This document shows, one piece after another, positions 34,826 through 44,399 of a stretch of DNA of 54,299 nucleotides. The position numbers and the translations under genes are program-made. The stretch is from Opitutales bacterium UBA5694 (lineage in GTDB: Bacteria > Verrucomicrobiota > Verrucomicrobiia > Opitutales > Opitutaceae). The first letter of the stretch is position 1, and every line of letters begins with the position of its first letter. The stretch lies in assembly GCA_002420185.1 (NCBI GenBank), contig DIHO01000018.1, positions 136,348 through 190,646 on the forward strand, read 5' to 3'. A model generated the notes under the pieces. The model worked only from the letters and a program-made list of their open reading frames with translations, did no database searches and had not been told where the DNA came from.

Positions 34826-36057
34826 AAGACAGAAACTCCAAAATTCCTGATCCTCAGATCTCAGCACGCAAAGTCGAAATCGCTTGTCAAACTTTTCGCT
34901 GGGACATTATTCGAAGTTTTTTGAGTGGCCTCATAGATTCAGGGTGGCGCATTTTCGCGCTTCTCGTTGTCACTCGCTACTTCGATGGAACGTCCTTTGC
35001 AAAGGCATTGGTTCCAGCTGCATTCACAATTGGACTCCTTTCAACGCCCATCACACTTTTCTACCTACCTCGACTGAGACTACAAACCTCCAAGTTATGC
35101 AGCACCAACTACATGATTTCAGGGATTCTTTTCTGGGTGGCCTCTTTAGGGGTAGACTCACTTTGGCTATTTTTAGGGGCGGGAACCGCGGCAGCCGCTC
35201 TCTTGGCCCAGCAAATGCCGCTGCTTATCCACATTTACTCCACCAACTATACTTCTGGATTACGGGGCAAGCGAGTCGCCTATGCGATTTCCGTCGGTAT
35301 CGCAATTGCCCCTGTATTTGGCTGGTTTGGAGGACAACTCCTCGAGGAGGATCTTTCTCAATTCCCGATTCTCTTTCGGATAATGGCGGTAGCCTGCATT
35401 CTTTCCGGAATATGCATTAACAAGGTCCCGTCTGAGATTCTTCAGCGATGCCCTAGCGGAAACCCACTGACCCACCTATCACTAGCATGGAAGGACAAGG
35501 TGTTCGGCTGCATGTTGGGAATGTGGATGATCCTTGGATTTGGCAATTTAAGCACCATGCCCCTTCAAATTGAGTACATGACAAGCGATGAATACGGTAT
35601 TAACGCTACAAATACTCAAATAGCCGTCGCAGGCATCATTATTCCTAGCACTGTCCGCATTTTCGCGACTTCAATCTGGGGGCACCTTTTTGACGCCTTT
35701 AATTTCTTCCTTGTTCGTGCCTTCACGAGTGCCATTCAGCTGGCTGCAATTTTGATCTTCTTTTTTTCGGATACGATGGCGGGAATTTATATCGGTTCCG
35801 TCGGCTACGGCCTCGCGATGGCGGGAGGGAACGTCAACTGGAGCCTCTGGGTCACTAAGTTCGCGCCACAAGGGCAGGAGTCCGACTACATGACGGTTCA
35901 TTCATTTATGACTGGGGTCCGGGGTCTAGTGGCTCCCTTTATCGGTTTCTACATGCTTAATTTGATCTCGATCCAAAGTTGGGCAACTATTGGCTCCCTG
36001 CTGGTCGCCCTGTCAATCGTGCTGCTCTTCCCAATTAACCGTCTTGCTAGAAGTTAA
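34822..36057 (+). CDS. Major facilitator superfamily transporter-like protein
   Basis: About 411 residues with ten to twelve hydrophobic helices, no signal peptide and a cytoplasmic basic N-terminus. The GTG at 34822 is preferred because it overlaps the TPR stop (GTGA). The first half has the loop T-S-G-L-R-G-K-R-V-A, close to the MFS loop pattern between helices, and a Gly-rich helix AIAPVFGWFGGQ. The second half contains GIYIGSVGYGLAMAGGNVNW. The substrate cannot be inferred. Translational coupling with a TPR protein is unusual for a transporter. Confidence 0.78.
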   Translation: MKDRNSKIPDPQISARKVEIACQTFRWDIIRSFLSGLIDSGWRIFALLVVTRYFDGTSFAKALVPAAFTIGLLSTPITLFYLPRLRLQTSKLCSTNYMISGILFWVASLGVDSLWLFLGAGTAAAALLAQQMPLLIHIYSTNYTSGLRGKRVAYAISVGIAIAPVFGWFGGQLLEEDLSQFPILFRIMAVACILSGICINKVPSEILQRCPSGNPLTHLSLAWKDKVFGCMLGMWMILGFGNLSTMPLQIEYMTSDEYGINATNTQIAVAGIIIPSTVRIFATSIWGHLFDAFNFFLVRAFTSAIQLAAILIFFFSDTMAGIYIGSVGYGLAMAGGNVNWSLWVTKFAPQGQESDYMTVHSFMTGVRGLVAPFIGFYMLNLISIQSWATIGSLLVALSIVLLFPINRLARS

Positions 36058-36139
36058 ACCAAACCGAATCCAACCATTCTATCGCCCTTCCGAAGAGATG
36101 CCTTGATTCGCCTCACCTTAAGCGCAACGTGTCTTGGTC

Positions 36140-37519
36140 ATGAACCAAGTCCGAGTCAGATTTGCTCCTAGCCCGACAGGATCCACCCACATTGGTACCG
36201 TGCGAACCGCACTTTTCAATTGGCTTTTTGCCCGCAAAGAGGGGGGGGTTTTCGTTCTCAGAATAGAAGATACCGACAAGGAGCGAAATACACAGGAAGC
36301 ACTCGACGAGCTCATCGACGGCCTCCAATGGCTAGGTCTGGACTGGGATGAAGGTCCAGGTAAGGAAGGCGATTTCGGCCCCCATTTTCAAAGTAAGCGA
36401 AACGATATCTACGCTAAATACCTAAAAATCTTGAAAGACAAAAACCGGATTTATGAAAAAGACGGTGCCATCTACTTCAAACTTAAAGGCGATCGCTTCA
36501 CCGAATACGACGACTACTTGAAAGCCGATGTCGAGAAAGTTAAAACGCTACCAGTTGTAATTGAGGACATCATTCGAGGCAAAGTAACACGACGAGAGGA
36601 TCGAGACTTCGTGATTCAACGCTCAAACGGCGACCCGAGCTTTCACTTCGTTAACGTGGTCGACGATATAGCAATGAAAATCACACATGTCATTAGAGGT
36701 GAAGACCATCTCTCAAATGCGTCGAAGCACATCGAGCTATTCAATGCTTTCGGAGTAGAACCCCCAAAGTTCGCTCACCTGCCGATGATTCTCAAAAACC
36801 CGAAAGAAGGAAAAGGGAAGATGTCGAAACGTAACAAAGGAGCCTTGATTTCAGAATACAAGGAGCGCAATTTTGTCCCCGAGGCGATCCGCAATTTCAT
36901 CGCTTTACTAGGTTGGTCTCCAAAGGATGGGCAGGAGGTTTTTACAATCGAAGAACTAACTTCAAGGTTTAGACTCGAAGATGTACAAAAAGGGGGTGCT
37001 CGATTTGATGAACAAAAGATGTCCTCGATAAACTTTGAGTACATGAAGGCAATGCCAATCCAAGCGTACGTGCAATTTGGGAAACGGTCGCTAGTCCAAT
37101 CTGGATTGATTGAAGAGCCAGTTGATGAAACTTATCTAACCGCTGTTATGAAACTCTGTCAGGAGAAAATTGACAGCTTCGAAAATCTTCCCGCGTTCGC
37201 CTCCTATTTCTTTTCCCACCAATACGCTATTAACGAAAAGGCGGAAAATAAAGTAATGAAAAAAGAAGGAGCGATCGATCGATTGGAGGAGTTGCTGCCC
37301 CGACTGGCAGCATTACAAAACTGGACTCAAACTGACATTGATTCCGCGTTTAACCAATTGGCCGATGAAAAAAAGCTTAAACCTTTTACCTGGTATCCCA
37401 TCGTTAGATTCTCCGTAAGCGGTACGCTTTCAGGGCCAGACTTCATACCAATGCTTGAAGTACTAGGAAAAAAACGTGTTCTGAGTCGCCTAGAGTTGGC
37501 TATCAACAAATACTACTAA
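36140..37519 (+). CDS. gltX: Glutamyl-tRNA synthetase
   Basis: A class I synthetase of 459 residues from ATG 36140 (a TTG at 36134 is the alternative). The first motif is F-A-P-S-P-T-G-S-T-H-I-G-T with His17-Thr20, and LRIEDTDKERN follows. The KMSKS motif reads K-M-S-K-R-N-K-G (about 229-236). It lacks any zinc-type cysteine cluster between them. The C-terminal anticodon-binding part is bacterial. Because glnS follows directly, this enzyme is expected to be glutamate-specific, not the non-discriminating type that feeds GatCAB; that is inference. Confidence 0.97.
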   Translation: MNQVRVRFAPSPTGSTHIGTVRTALFNWLFARKEGGVFVLRIEDTDKERNTQEALDELIDGLQWLGLDWDEGPGKEGDFGPHFQSKRNDIYAKYLKILKDKNRIYEKDGAIYFKLKGDRFTEYDDYLKADVEKVKTLPVVIEDIIRGKVTRREDRDFVIQRSNGDPSFHFVNVVDDIAMKITHVIRGEDHLSNASKHIELFNAFGVEPPKFAHLPMILKNPKEGKGKMSKRNKGALISEYKERNFVPEAIRNFIALLGWSPKDGQEVFTIEELTSRFRLEDVQKGGARFDEQKMSSINFEYMKAMPIQAYVQFGKRSLVQSGLIEEPVDETYLTAVMKLCQEKIDSFENLPAFASYFFSHQYAINEKAENKVMKKEGAIDRLEELLPRLAALQNWTQTDIDSAFNQLADEKKLKPFTWYPIVRFSVSGTLSGPDFIPMLEVLGKKRVLSRLELAINKYY

Positions 37520-37544
37520 TAAATCTAGCGTGAGCATTTCCAAT

Positions 37545-39215
37545 ATGACTGAAGAAACCTCATCCAATTTCATAAGAGATATCATCGAAGAATACAAAGC
37601 AGCCGAACCTGACCAGGAGGTAGTAACTCGTTTTCCTCCTGAGCCCAACGGCTACCTGCATATTGGACACGCATTCGCTATTCAAGTATCGTACGGCATT
37701 GCTCGAGACTACAATGGGCAATTCAATCTACGTTTCGATGACACGAATCCAACGAAGGAAGATTCTGAATACGTTGATGCGATTAAGGAAGACATCAAAT
37801 GGCTGGGTGCGGACTGGGGGGATAATTTGTTTTTCGCGTCCGACTACTTTGATCAACTCTACGATTGGGCACTTCACCTGATTCGCGATGGACTAGCCTA
37901 TGTAGATGATCAAAGCCCAGAGGAAATACGGAAAGGTAGAGGGTCTTTGATAGAACCGGGTAAAAACTCTCCTTTTCGTGACCGAACGGTAGAAGAAAAT
38001 TTGGATTTATTTCAGCGAATGAAAGATGGTGAGTTTGATGAAGGCAACCGCGTACTCCGGGCTAAAATCGACATGGGCAATCCAAATCTGAATTTGCGTG
38101 ATCCTGTTCTCTACCGCATTCTACACGCCAATCATCATCGGACTGGGGACAAATGGAAAATCTATCCGTCCTATGACTTCACTCACGGACAAAGCGACGC
38201 AATCGAGGGAATCACACATAGTCTCTGTTCTCTCGAATTCGAATTTCACCGACCTCTCTACAACTGGTTTTTAGAGAACCTTCCCGTTCCTAGCAAGCCA
38301 CGTCAGATTGAATTCGCCCGTCTCAATGTAGAGAATATTGTGACGAGTAAAAGAAAGCTATTACAACTTGTCAGTGAAGGCCATGTGCGAGGATGGGATG
38401 ACCCAAGAATGCCTACTGTATCCGGATTCCGTAGACGCGGTTATACTCCTGATTCGCTAAATGAATTTTGCCATCGAGTAGGCCTTGCCAAGAGAGAACG
38501 AGTGAATGAATACGCCTTACTTGAGTATTGTATTCGCCAAGACTTGGAAGAACGAGCCTATCGCAGAATGGCCGTGCTCAATCCCGTTAAAGTGATCATA
38601 GAGAATTTTCCTCAGGATGATATCGAATACTTCGACGGCCCCAACCATCCAGCGAAACTTGAACTTGGAATGCGTTCAGTTCCTCTAACTCGTGAAATCT
38701 ACATCGAGCGAGAGGACTTCATGGAAGATCCTCCAAAAAAGTTCTTTCGACTCAGCCCTGGTCGCGAAGTTCGACTTCGCTACGCCTGCTACATCACATG
38801 CACCGGATTCACAAAGAACGCAGAAGGTGAAATACAAGAAATCCACGCCACCTTCGATCCAGAATCGAGAGGAGGATGTACCCCCGACGGACGTAGGGTC
38901 AAAGGAACTATCCATTGGGTTAGTGCCACTGAAAATCGGTCTCTAGAGATTCGTAATTATGAGCAGCTTTTCACGAAAAAAAACCCAGAAGAGGTAGAGG
39001 AAGGACAGACATTCATAGACAATCTGAATCAGGATTCTGAGTCCATCATCACCGCCTTCGGAGAGCCGGAATTGGGGAAAGCCACAGTTGGCGAGCACTT
39101 TCAGTTTGAACGTAAGGGCTACTACGCCGTCGATCCAGACACCCAATCAGATCAATTGGTATTAAATTGTACCGTTGGATTACGCGATAGCTGGCGGAAA
39201 AAGCAAAAGAAGTAA
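37545..39215 (+). CDS. glnS: Glutaminyl-tRNA synthetase
   Basis: A 556-residue class I synthetase. The ATG at 37545 yields M-T-E-E-T-S-S-N-F-I-R, matching the E. coli N-terminus; a GTG at 37530 is the alternative. The HIGH motif lies in RFPPEPNGYLHIGHAFAI. The D-D-T-N-P pocket is present (RFDDTNPTKED). The KMSKS equivalent is V-T-S-K-R-K-L. The C-terminal two-barrel anticodon domain is complete. GlnRS entered bacteria by transfer from eukaryotes and is absent from many phyla, so its tight linkage to gltX (about 25 bp) is informative about how this lineage makes Gln-tRNA. Confidence 0.97.
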   Translation: MTEETSSNFIRDIIEEYKAAEPDQEVVTRFPPEPNGYLHIGHAFAIQVSYGIARDYNGQFNLRFDDTNPTKEDSEYVDAIKEDIKWLGADWGDNLFFASDYFDQLYDWALHLIRDGLAYVDDQSPEEIRKGRGSLIEPGKNSPFRDRTVEENLDLFQRMKDGEFDEGNRVLRAKIDMGNPNLNLRDPVLYRILHANHHRTGDKWKIYPSYDFTHGQSDAIEGITHSLCSLEFEFHRPLYNWFLENLPVPSKPRQIEFARLNVENIVTSKRKLLQLVSEGHVRGWDDPRMPTVSGFRRRGYTPDSLNEFCHRVGLAKRERVNEYALLEYCIRQDLEERAYRRMAVLNPVKVIIENFPQDDIEYFDGPNHPAKLELGMRSVPLTREIYIEREDFMEDPPKKFFRLSPGREVRLRYACYITCTGFTKNAEGEIQEIHATFDPESRGGCTPDGRRVKGTIHWVSATENRSLEIRNYEQLFTKKNPEEVEEGQTFIDNLNQDSESIITAFGEPELGKATVGEHFQFERKGYYAVDPDTQSDQLVLNCTVGLRDSWRKKQKK

Positions 39216-39367
39216 GACATCTTCGTATCAGACTATTGATAACGATCCGAAAAATAGAAATACTTCTGCCATCGATATTTGAATTTGAGCCTACTATAGG
39301 AGGTCTCTTTCACCGATTCGATCTTTCCGCAAAAGTTCCAATCTTTAGATTCCTAATACTTTTTGCT

Positions 39368-39928
39368 TTATTCTATGACCTTGGATTTACCAGCGATCGC
39401 GTATTCAAGACTGAGCTCCTGACAGGTCCTAATCGATTGCAACAGTATTTTGAATACCTCTATATCCAACCTCTGGAACTGCTGCGTATCAAAAATGACG
39501 TGAGAGATTACATAGTCTAACGCTTCACTGGTCTTGGTTTTTAAGTAAATTCCGAGCCCGCTGATCGACGAGGAATAAGACTTTTTGGGTGGCTTGACCA
39601 TCATAGCACCATCATCTAGGTCGAAGTATATCCCTGAAAAGTCTAAATTAATCGCCCAAGAGATTTTGCTCTCCAGCTCATCAGAATCGGTCAGCTTCGT
39701 AATGATCGTCGAAAATCTAGTCCGCTGAGCACGCTGTTGCTCTTATACCTCGGTTTTGACTAAGAGACTAGAGATCGGCAGGTATTTTGACTTCACACTC
39801 GATCGAACAACTCTTTACAAACGCGAATCCTCATCTTCGGGAACCGATGGGCTCACAATAATACAGTCTGGAATTCTCCTTTGACAGAAATCGATAGCCT
39901 CTCCGTCAAGTTTCACTTTAGAACTCAT
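39368..39928 (-). pseudogene. Decayed gene downstream of the MOSC gene (two in-frame stops)
   Basis: A single reading frame starts at ATG 39928, one base after the MOSC stop, and runs 187 codons to a stop at 39368. It is interrupted by TAA codons at 39815-39817 and 39743-39745. The piece before the first stop is about 37 codons and the 3' part about 124 codons. The 3' part reads like protein: WAINLDFSGIYFDLDDG, SSSISGLGIYLKTKT, and SIRTCQELSLEYAIAGKSKV near the end, which weakly resembles the C-terminal part of a STAS domain. The tight spacing to MOSC suggests it was the third gene of the mobA unit. The family is not identified with confidence. Confidence 0.6.
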
Positions 39929-39929
39929 A

Positions 39930-40433
39930 TTAACCGTTAGTGATTCCTTGTAATTTGACAGGACCCACACGCAACGTTCCAGACTCCAAAATGCGGCAAC
40001 GAAGGCCGCCTCGACCTTGCATAAGAGTCTCCGCTCCCCTACCAAGCACTTCATTCATCCAATAGCAGGGTGCACACTCTTCGACTCCCTCGAAGACTAC
40101 TTCTCCTATCTTAAAGCACTTACCAATCCATTGCATTAGCTCGGTTCCCTCAATAAGAATATTCCGACGCAGCTGCGATGTATCAAAATCTTTTAGACCC
40201 AGTGAGGCTTCAAGCTGCTTTGCTTCATTTACGTCAAAGAATGTCACTTGCCCCTTAAAGTTCTCCTTATAATCAAGAAACCGGTCGCCCAGCAGTCCTC
40301 TTCCTGCCAAACATTCTACCGAGTTCACTGATTCGTTGCCATGGTTCAAGCGGCTCTTCCCATGCCTTCCCTTGAAGTCATGTCCCGGGGAAATGAAAAT
40401 ACCTAATATCCTAGTTTTCGTAAAAGACGACAT
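39930..40433 (-). CDS. MOSC-domain protein
   Basis: A 167-residue protein of the MOSC (molybdenum cofactor sulfurase C-terminal) family, which handles sulfur or molybdenum cofactor derivatives. Family marks are the GRGLLGDRFLDY loop, the QVTFFDVNEAKQLE strand, N-I-L-I-E-G, and the conserved Cys in EECAPCYWMNEVLGRG followed by GRGGLRCRIL. It is directly abutted to mobA (ATG at 40433, mobA stop starting at 40436), so the two are one transcriptional unit. It may load or modify molybdopterin for an enzyme encoded elsewhere. Confidence 0.9.
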   Translation of the reverse strand: MSSFTKTRILGIFISPGHDFKGRHGKSRLNHGNESVNSVECLAGRGLLGDRFLDYKENFKGQVTFFDVNEAKQLEASLGLKDFDTSQLRRNILIEGTELMQWIGKCFKIGEVVFEGVEECAPCYWMNEVLGRGAETLMQGRGGLRCRILESGTLRVGPVKLQGITNG

Positions 40434-41036
40434 CTACACTGACTCTTTCGCTATTTGTTCCTTCACTAACTCCAGGTCTTCAGGCGTATTTACACTCGCA
40501 AGTAATTGGGAACTTTTACAGTAAATATGCTCAACGTCTGTTCTTTCAAGATACTGTCTTAAGCTTAACATCCCATCGAGCGAAAGCTGTTCAAGATCCT
40601 TCAACGAATCTGGCTCGTACACCGCCAATAACGGCTCTGGCCTCCCATCTTGCCCGATGAAGCAACTCGCTCTCTTCTCAGGATTTCTTTGACAGACCAA
40701 TTTCAATACAAGAGCGTAATTAACCCGTGGCATGTCGCACGCTAATACTAAAACCGGAAGATTACCGGCAAATCGCAGTCCAGCGATAACTCCAGACATC
40801 GGCCCCTCCACACCGTCGACATCTGATACAAATGGCGGGGCCCATAGACTTCTTCTTTCATAGCGTTGGTCTGCCCGACCCGAAATCGCAATCGTGGAAC
40901 AAAAGGTGTTTAATACGGCTAAAGTATAGTCAAGCTGGCTTAAATTTCCATGAAACGTGAGTGTCGTCTTATCCCTACCCAGTCTCCTGCCTGTTCCTCC
41001 AGCCAATGCTAAGCCCAAAATGTTGCGTTTCATCAC
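40434..41036 (-). CDS. mobA: Molybdenum cofactor guanylyltransferase
   Basis: A 200-residue nucleotidyltransferase that attaches GMP to molybdopterin to give the guanine dinucleotide cofactor of DMSO-reductase-family enzymes. The N-terminal nucleotide loop is LALAGGTGRRLGRDKTTL, a VEGPMSGVIAGLR segment follows, and the metal-binding Asp is in VLACDMPRV. ATG 41036 and ATG 41033 are both possible. No moaA-E, moeA or molybdoenzyme gene is in the window, so its client is elsewhere. It could also act on related nucleotides, but the motif set favours MobA. Confidence 0.92.
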   Translation of the reverse strand: MMKRNILGLALAGGTGRRLGRDKTTLTFHGNLSQLDYTLAVLNTFCSTIAISGRADQRYERRSLWAPPFVSDVDGVEGPMSGVIAGLRFAGNLPVLVLACDMPRVNYALVLKLVCQRNPEKRASCFIGQDGRPEPLLAVYEPDSLKDLEQLSLDGMLSLRQYLERTDVEHIYCKSSQLLASVNTPEDLELVKEQIAKESV

Positions 41037-41793
41037 TCAACAGCCTAACTAATTAGACTCAGATGCAAGCATCTTAGCGGTTGGTTCGAATTTGAACTGA
41101 GTAACGAATACCATCAATCAGACGGCTTGAACAGGTCGCCAATCTGGGGCTCAACAGAGGATGTCCTCCATGACTAAGTAATTTTTCGCCGAAATTACGC
41201 CCTTTAAACTAAAAATATCTGTGGAGGACCGATACTTATTGGCTTAACCTACTGCCGTTACCCGTGCGGCTAACAAGATTTAACACAGCCCGTCGCGAGC
41301 TAGTGGAGATCGCTTCGGAAACAATCGTTATTTTTCCGCCCTTCCGACGAACTAAACTGATTAGGATGAACACTAAAAGGGATCAAATAGAGTATTCTAC
41401 CCACTGCCATCTGAGTACTATTCTTCAAATTACTAAACGTAGAATCGCACCGTTCGAAAAACACCACTGAGCATTCCCATCCATGTAATTCTTAGATCAA
41501 CCGACTGAGGACTAACCACATGAGCGTATCACCAGTCCATCCCTTAACATTATGACTCCGGAACCGGCTCCCGGGACGAATAATGCTGATCCACCTGAGA
41601 AAGTGGTTTCCCGCACATCGATTCGAGCCACCGCTTGCAAGAGACGATCAAACGAGGTTCCTACGCGGGCAAACGAAGAATCTCAGAAGAGAGAAATCAA
41701 AAGGAAACCTAGGCCCATAATGAGTATACCTTTTTTAAGGCATGATTGACGGGGAAAGCATTTTCACCAACATCTCGTCCTGTTCCCAAGAAA
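41037..41793. other. 757-bp gene-poor region upstream of leuS
   Basis: This is the common upstream side of divergent mobA and leuS, much longer than a promoter needs. I see no intact gene. On the minus strand a 69-codon frame runs from ATG 41718 to TAG at 41512-41514. It starts with a signal-like M-G-L-G-F-L-L-I-S-L-F and is broken by TGA at codon 12 (41683-41685). Several other short open stretches lack starts. An 8-bp inverted pair (GTCCTCCA, TGGAGGAC) lies about 60 bp apart, near 41162 and 41221. The region looks like eroded coding DNA. Confidence 0.4.
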
Positions 41794-44364
41794 ATGGATT
41801 CAAACAGCCCAGAATACAACTTTTCCGAGATCGAGTCTAACTGGCAGCAGTACTGGGAAGACCACAAGACCTTTGCGACGTTAGGCAAGACAGATAAGGA
41901 GAAGTACTACATTCTTTCCATGTTTCCCTACCCATCTGGGACCGGACTTCATATCGGTCATCCGCTTGGATACACTGGTGCGGATATCCTCGCGCGCTAC
42001 CAACGGGCCCGAGGGAGAAACGTTCTCCATCCGATCGGCTGGGATGCATTTGGACTGCCAACCGAGCAATACGCCATTAAAACGGGCCGCCATCCGTACC
42101 AGACTTCAATTGAGCGAATCGCTCATTTTCGAAATCAGCTCAGATCGGTTGGATTGTCCTACGACTACGACCGTGAAGTAAATACAACGGATCCAAACTA
42201 CTATCGCTGGACCCAGTTTATTTTCCTACAGCTCTTTAAACGTGGTCTCGCCTACGTCGACAAACGCCCGGTCTGGTGGTGCGAGGAACTGAAAACGGTT
42301 CTTGCAAATGAGGAAGTGATCGACGGCAAGTCAGAGCGGGGCAACTATCCAGTGGTCCGACGCAGCCTTCGCCAATGGGTCCTTCGAATTACCGCCTACG
42401 CCGAACGGCTTTTAGAAGATCTCAAAGACATTGACTGGCCAGAATCCACAAAAAAAATGCAACGGGAGTGGATCGGGAAGTCCGTCGGCGCCACGGCTCG
42501 TTTCGCTCTCGACGGTTTTGAAGAAACTATTGAAATTTACACCACTCGGCCTGACACGCTTTTGGGAGTCACCTACATTGTACTATCCCCAGAACATCCC
42601 CTCGTGCCAAAACTTACTTCTGAAGACAATCGTGATGCGGTCTCAAATTACATTGAATCTGCCGCTGCGAAAAGCGATTTGGAACGAACGGATCTCGCCA
42701 AGGATAAAACCGGGGTTTTTACGGGCTCCTACGCCCTTCATCCTCTGACCGGTAAAAAAATCCCAGTCTGGATAGCCGACTACGTCCTCATTAGCTACGG
42801 AACTGGCGCCATCATGGCAGTTCCTGCCCACGATACTCGAGACTTCGAGTTCGCCGAGAAATTCAATCTTCCTATCGTACAAGTGATCAAAGGAGATGGG
42901 ACCGAGTCCCTCCCCTACATCGGTGATGGGACCCTCATCAATTCAGATCAATACAATGGTCTTTCCTGTCAGGAAGCAAAAAAGGAAATTACGAACAAGC
43001 TAAAGGAAGCGGGTTCCGGAGAAGAGAGTACACAGTACAAGCTGCGCGACTGGCTTTTTTCTAGACAGCGATACTGGGGCGAGCCTTTCCCGATCGCATG
43101 GGTTTCTAGAGAGGACTACGACAAAGCCGTTGAGAGTGGAGATCTTGCGGAATGGCTCCCCAAAGAGCCAGTTGCCTACACAGATGATTCCGGCACGCTT
43201 TACGCGCTTCCCGTGCCCCCACATTCACTTCCTCTCGAACTCCCAAATGTCGAGTCCTACGAACCGGCAGGCACAGGCGAAAGCCCACTAAAAAAGGCCG
43301 ATGACTGGATGGAAATCTGGTATCAATTTGAAACAGGCGAATTCCTTCCCGCACGCCAAGAAAAACCGGATGGAGAAAAATGGATACGTGCCTCACGAGA
43401 AACCAATACTATGCCGCAATGGGCTGGATCTTGCTGGTATTATCTTCGCTACATGGATCCAAATAATTCCACCCAGCTCGCATCAAAGGAGGCCCTGGAA
43501 TACTGGAAAACTCCCGATATGTATATAGGTGGATCAGAGCATGCCGTTTTACACCTACTGTATTCACGTTTTTGGCATAAAGTGCTGTTCGATGAAGGAT
43601 TCGTTCCCAACAAAGAGCCTTTCTCCCATCTCTTCCACCAGGGGATGCTTCTGGGTGAAGACGGGAAAAAAATATCCAAAAGCGCTGGCAATGGTATCGA
43701 TCCTGTCGAAATCGTCAATCAGTACGGAGCGGATACGCTACGTCTCTACCTAATGTTTCTGGGCCCTTTAGAAGCCCGTAAGCCTTGGAATTCAAAGGGG
43801 ATTGAGGGCATTAACCGATTTCTGAACAAAACCTGGAGAGAGATTGTTGGAAGAGATGGTAATTTGAGCCCAAAGATCAAAGACGACCATCAGGAAAGCA
43901 AGGAAACCGAAATCCTCCTCAATCAGACGATAGAAAAGGTCAGCCAGGACCTGGACAAACTCAGTTTCAATACGGCCATTTCCCAATTGATGATCCTTAT
44001 CAATCATCTGCATGCGTCGGATGCCTTTCGCCTAACGACCGCCAAAAAATTCGTTCAACTCCTAGCTCCGATGGCTCCACATATCAGTGAAGAATTATGG
44101 AGTCGGTTGGGAGAGTCGCATTCAGTCGCCTGTGGTCCGTGGCCCGATGTTGACAAATCAAAACTGGTAAGTGACGAAGTGAAGATCGTTTTTCAGGTCA
44201 ATGGCAAGTTTCGCGGACAATCACAGATACCTAAATCTTCAACCGAAGAGGACATTCTCACGCTTGCAAAAAAGGAGCCTCGGGTAATCGCTCAGATTGA
44301 GGGGAAAACCATTCGGAAGGTTGTTTTCATACCGGGCAAAATTCTCAATATCGTAGCGAACTAA
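41794..44364 (+). CDS. leuS: Leucyl-tRNA synthetase
   Basis: An 856-residue class I synthetase. ATG 41794 (M-D-S-N-S-P-E-Y-N-F) fits the family start and the frame upstream to 41746 is dispensable. The HIGH region is FPYPSGTGLHIGHPLGY. The CP1 editing domain shows TTRPDTLLGVTYIVLSPEH and the post-transfer T/D-rich pocket. The leucyl-specific segment WAGSCWYYLRYMDP and the KMSKS motif K-I-S-K-S-A-G-N-G-I-D-P follow. The C-terminal domain ends with the FQVNGKFRGQ strand and IRKVVFIPGKILNIV. It is the first gene of a plus-strand run with lpxI 35 bp downstream. Confidence 0.98.
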   Translation: MDSNSPEYNFSEIESNWQQYWEDHKTFATLGKTDKEKYYILSMFPYPSGTGLHIGHPLGYTGADILARYQRARGRNVLHPIGWDAFGLPTEQYAIKTGRHPYQTSIERIAHFRNQLRSVGLSYDYDREVNTTDPNYYRWTQFIFLQLFKRGLAYVDKRPVWWCEELKTVLANEEVIDGKSERGNYPVVRRSLRQWVLRITAYAERLLEDLKDIDWPESTKKMQREWIGKSVGATARFALDGFEETIEIYTTRPDTLLGVTYIVLSPEHPLVPKLTSEDNRDAVSNYIESAAAKSDLERTDLAKDKTGVFTGSYALHPLTGKKIPVWIADYVLISYGTGAIMAVPAHDTRDFEFAEKFNLPIVQVIKGDGTESLPYIGDGTLINSDQYNGLSCQEAKKEITNKLKEAGSGEESTQYKLRDWLFSRQRYWGEPFPIAWVSREDYDKAVESGDLAEWLPKEPVAYTDDSGTLYALPVPPHSLPLELPNVESYEPAGTGESPLKKADDWMEIWYQFETGEFLPARQEKPDGEKWIRASRETNTMPQWAGSCWYYLRYMDPNNSTQLASKEALEYWKTPDMYIGGSEHAVLHLLYSRFWHKVLFDEGFVPNKEPFSHLFHQGMLLGEDGKKISKSAGNGIDPVEIVNQYGADTLRLYLMFLGPLEARKPWNSKGIEGINRFLNKTWREIVGRDGNLSPKIKDDHQESKETEILLNQTIEKVSQDLDKLSFNTAISQLMILINHLHASDAFRLTTAKKFVQLLAPMAPHISEELWSRLGESHSVACGPWPDVDKSKLVSDEVKIVFQVNGKFRGQSQIPKSSTEEDILTLAKKEPRVIAQIEGKTIRKVVFIPGKILNIVAN

Positions 44365-44399
44365 CCACGTACTCGGACTATTGCGTCCTTTTTATCTAA

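Noticed and set aside
39236..39520. 94-residue plus-strand frame after glnS
   Set aside because: It is antisense to the better-supported decayed gene and has no family-like sequence.
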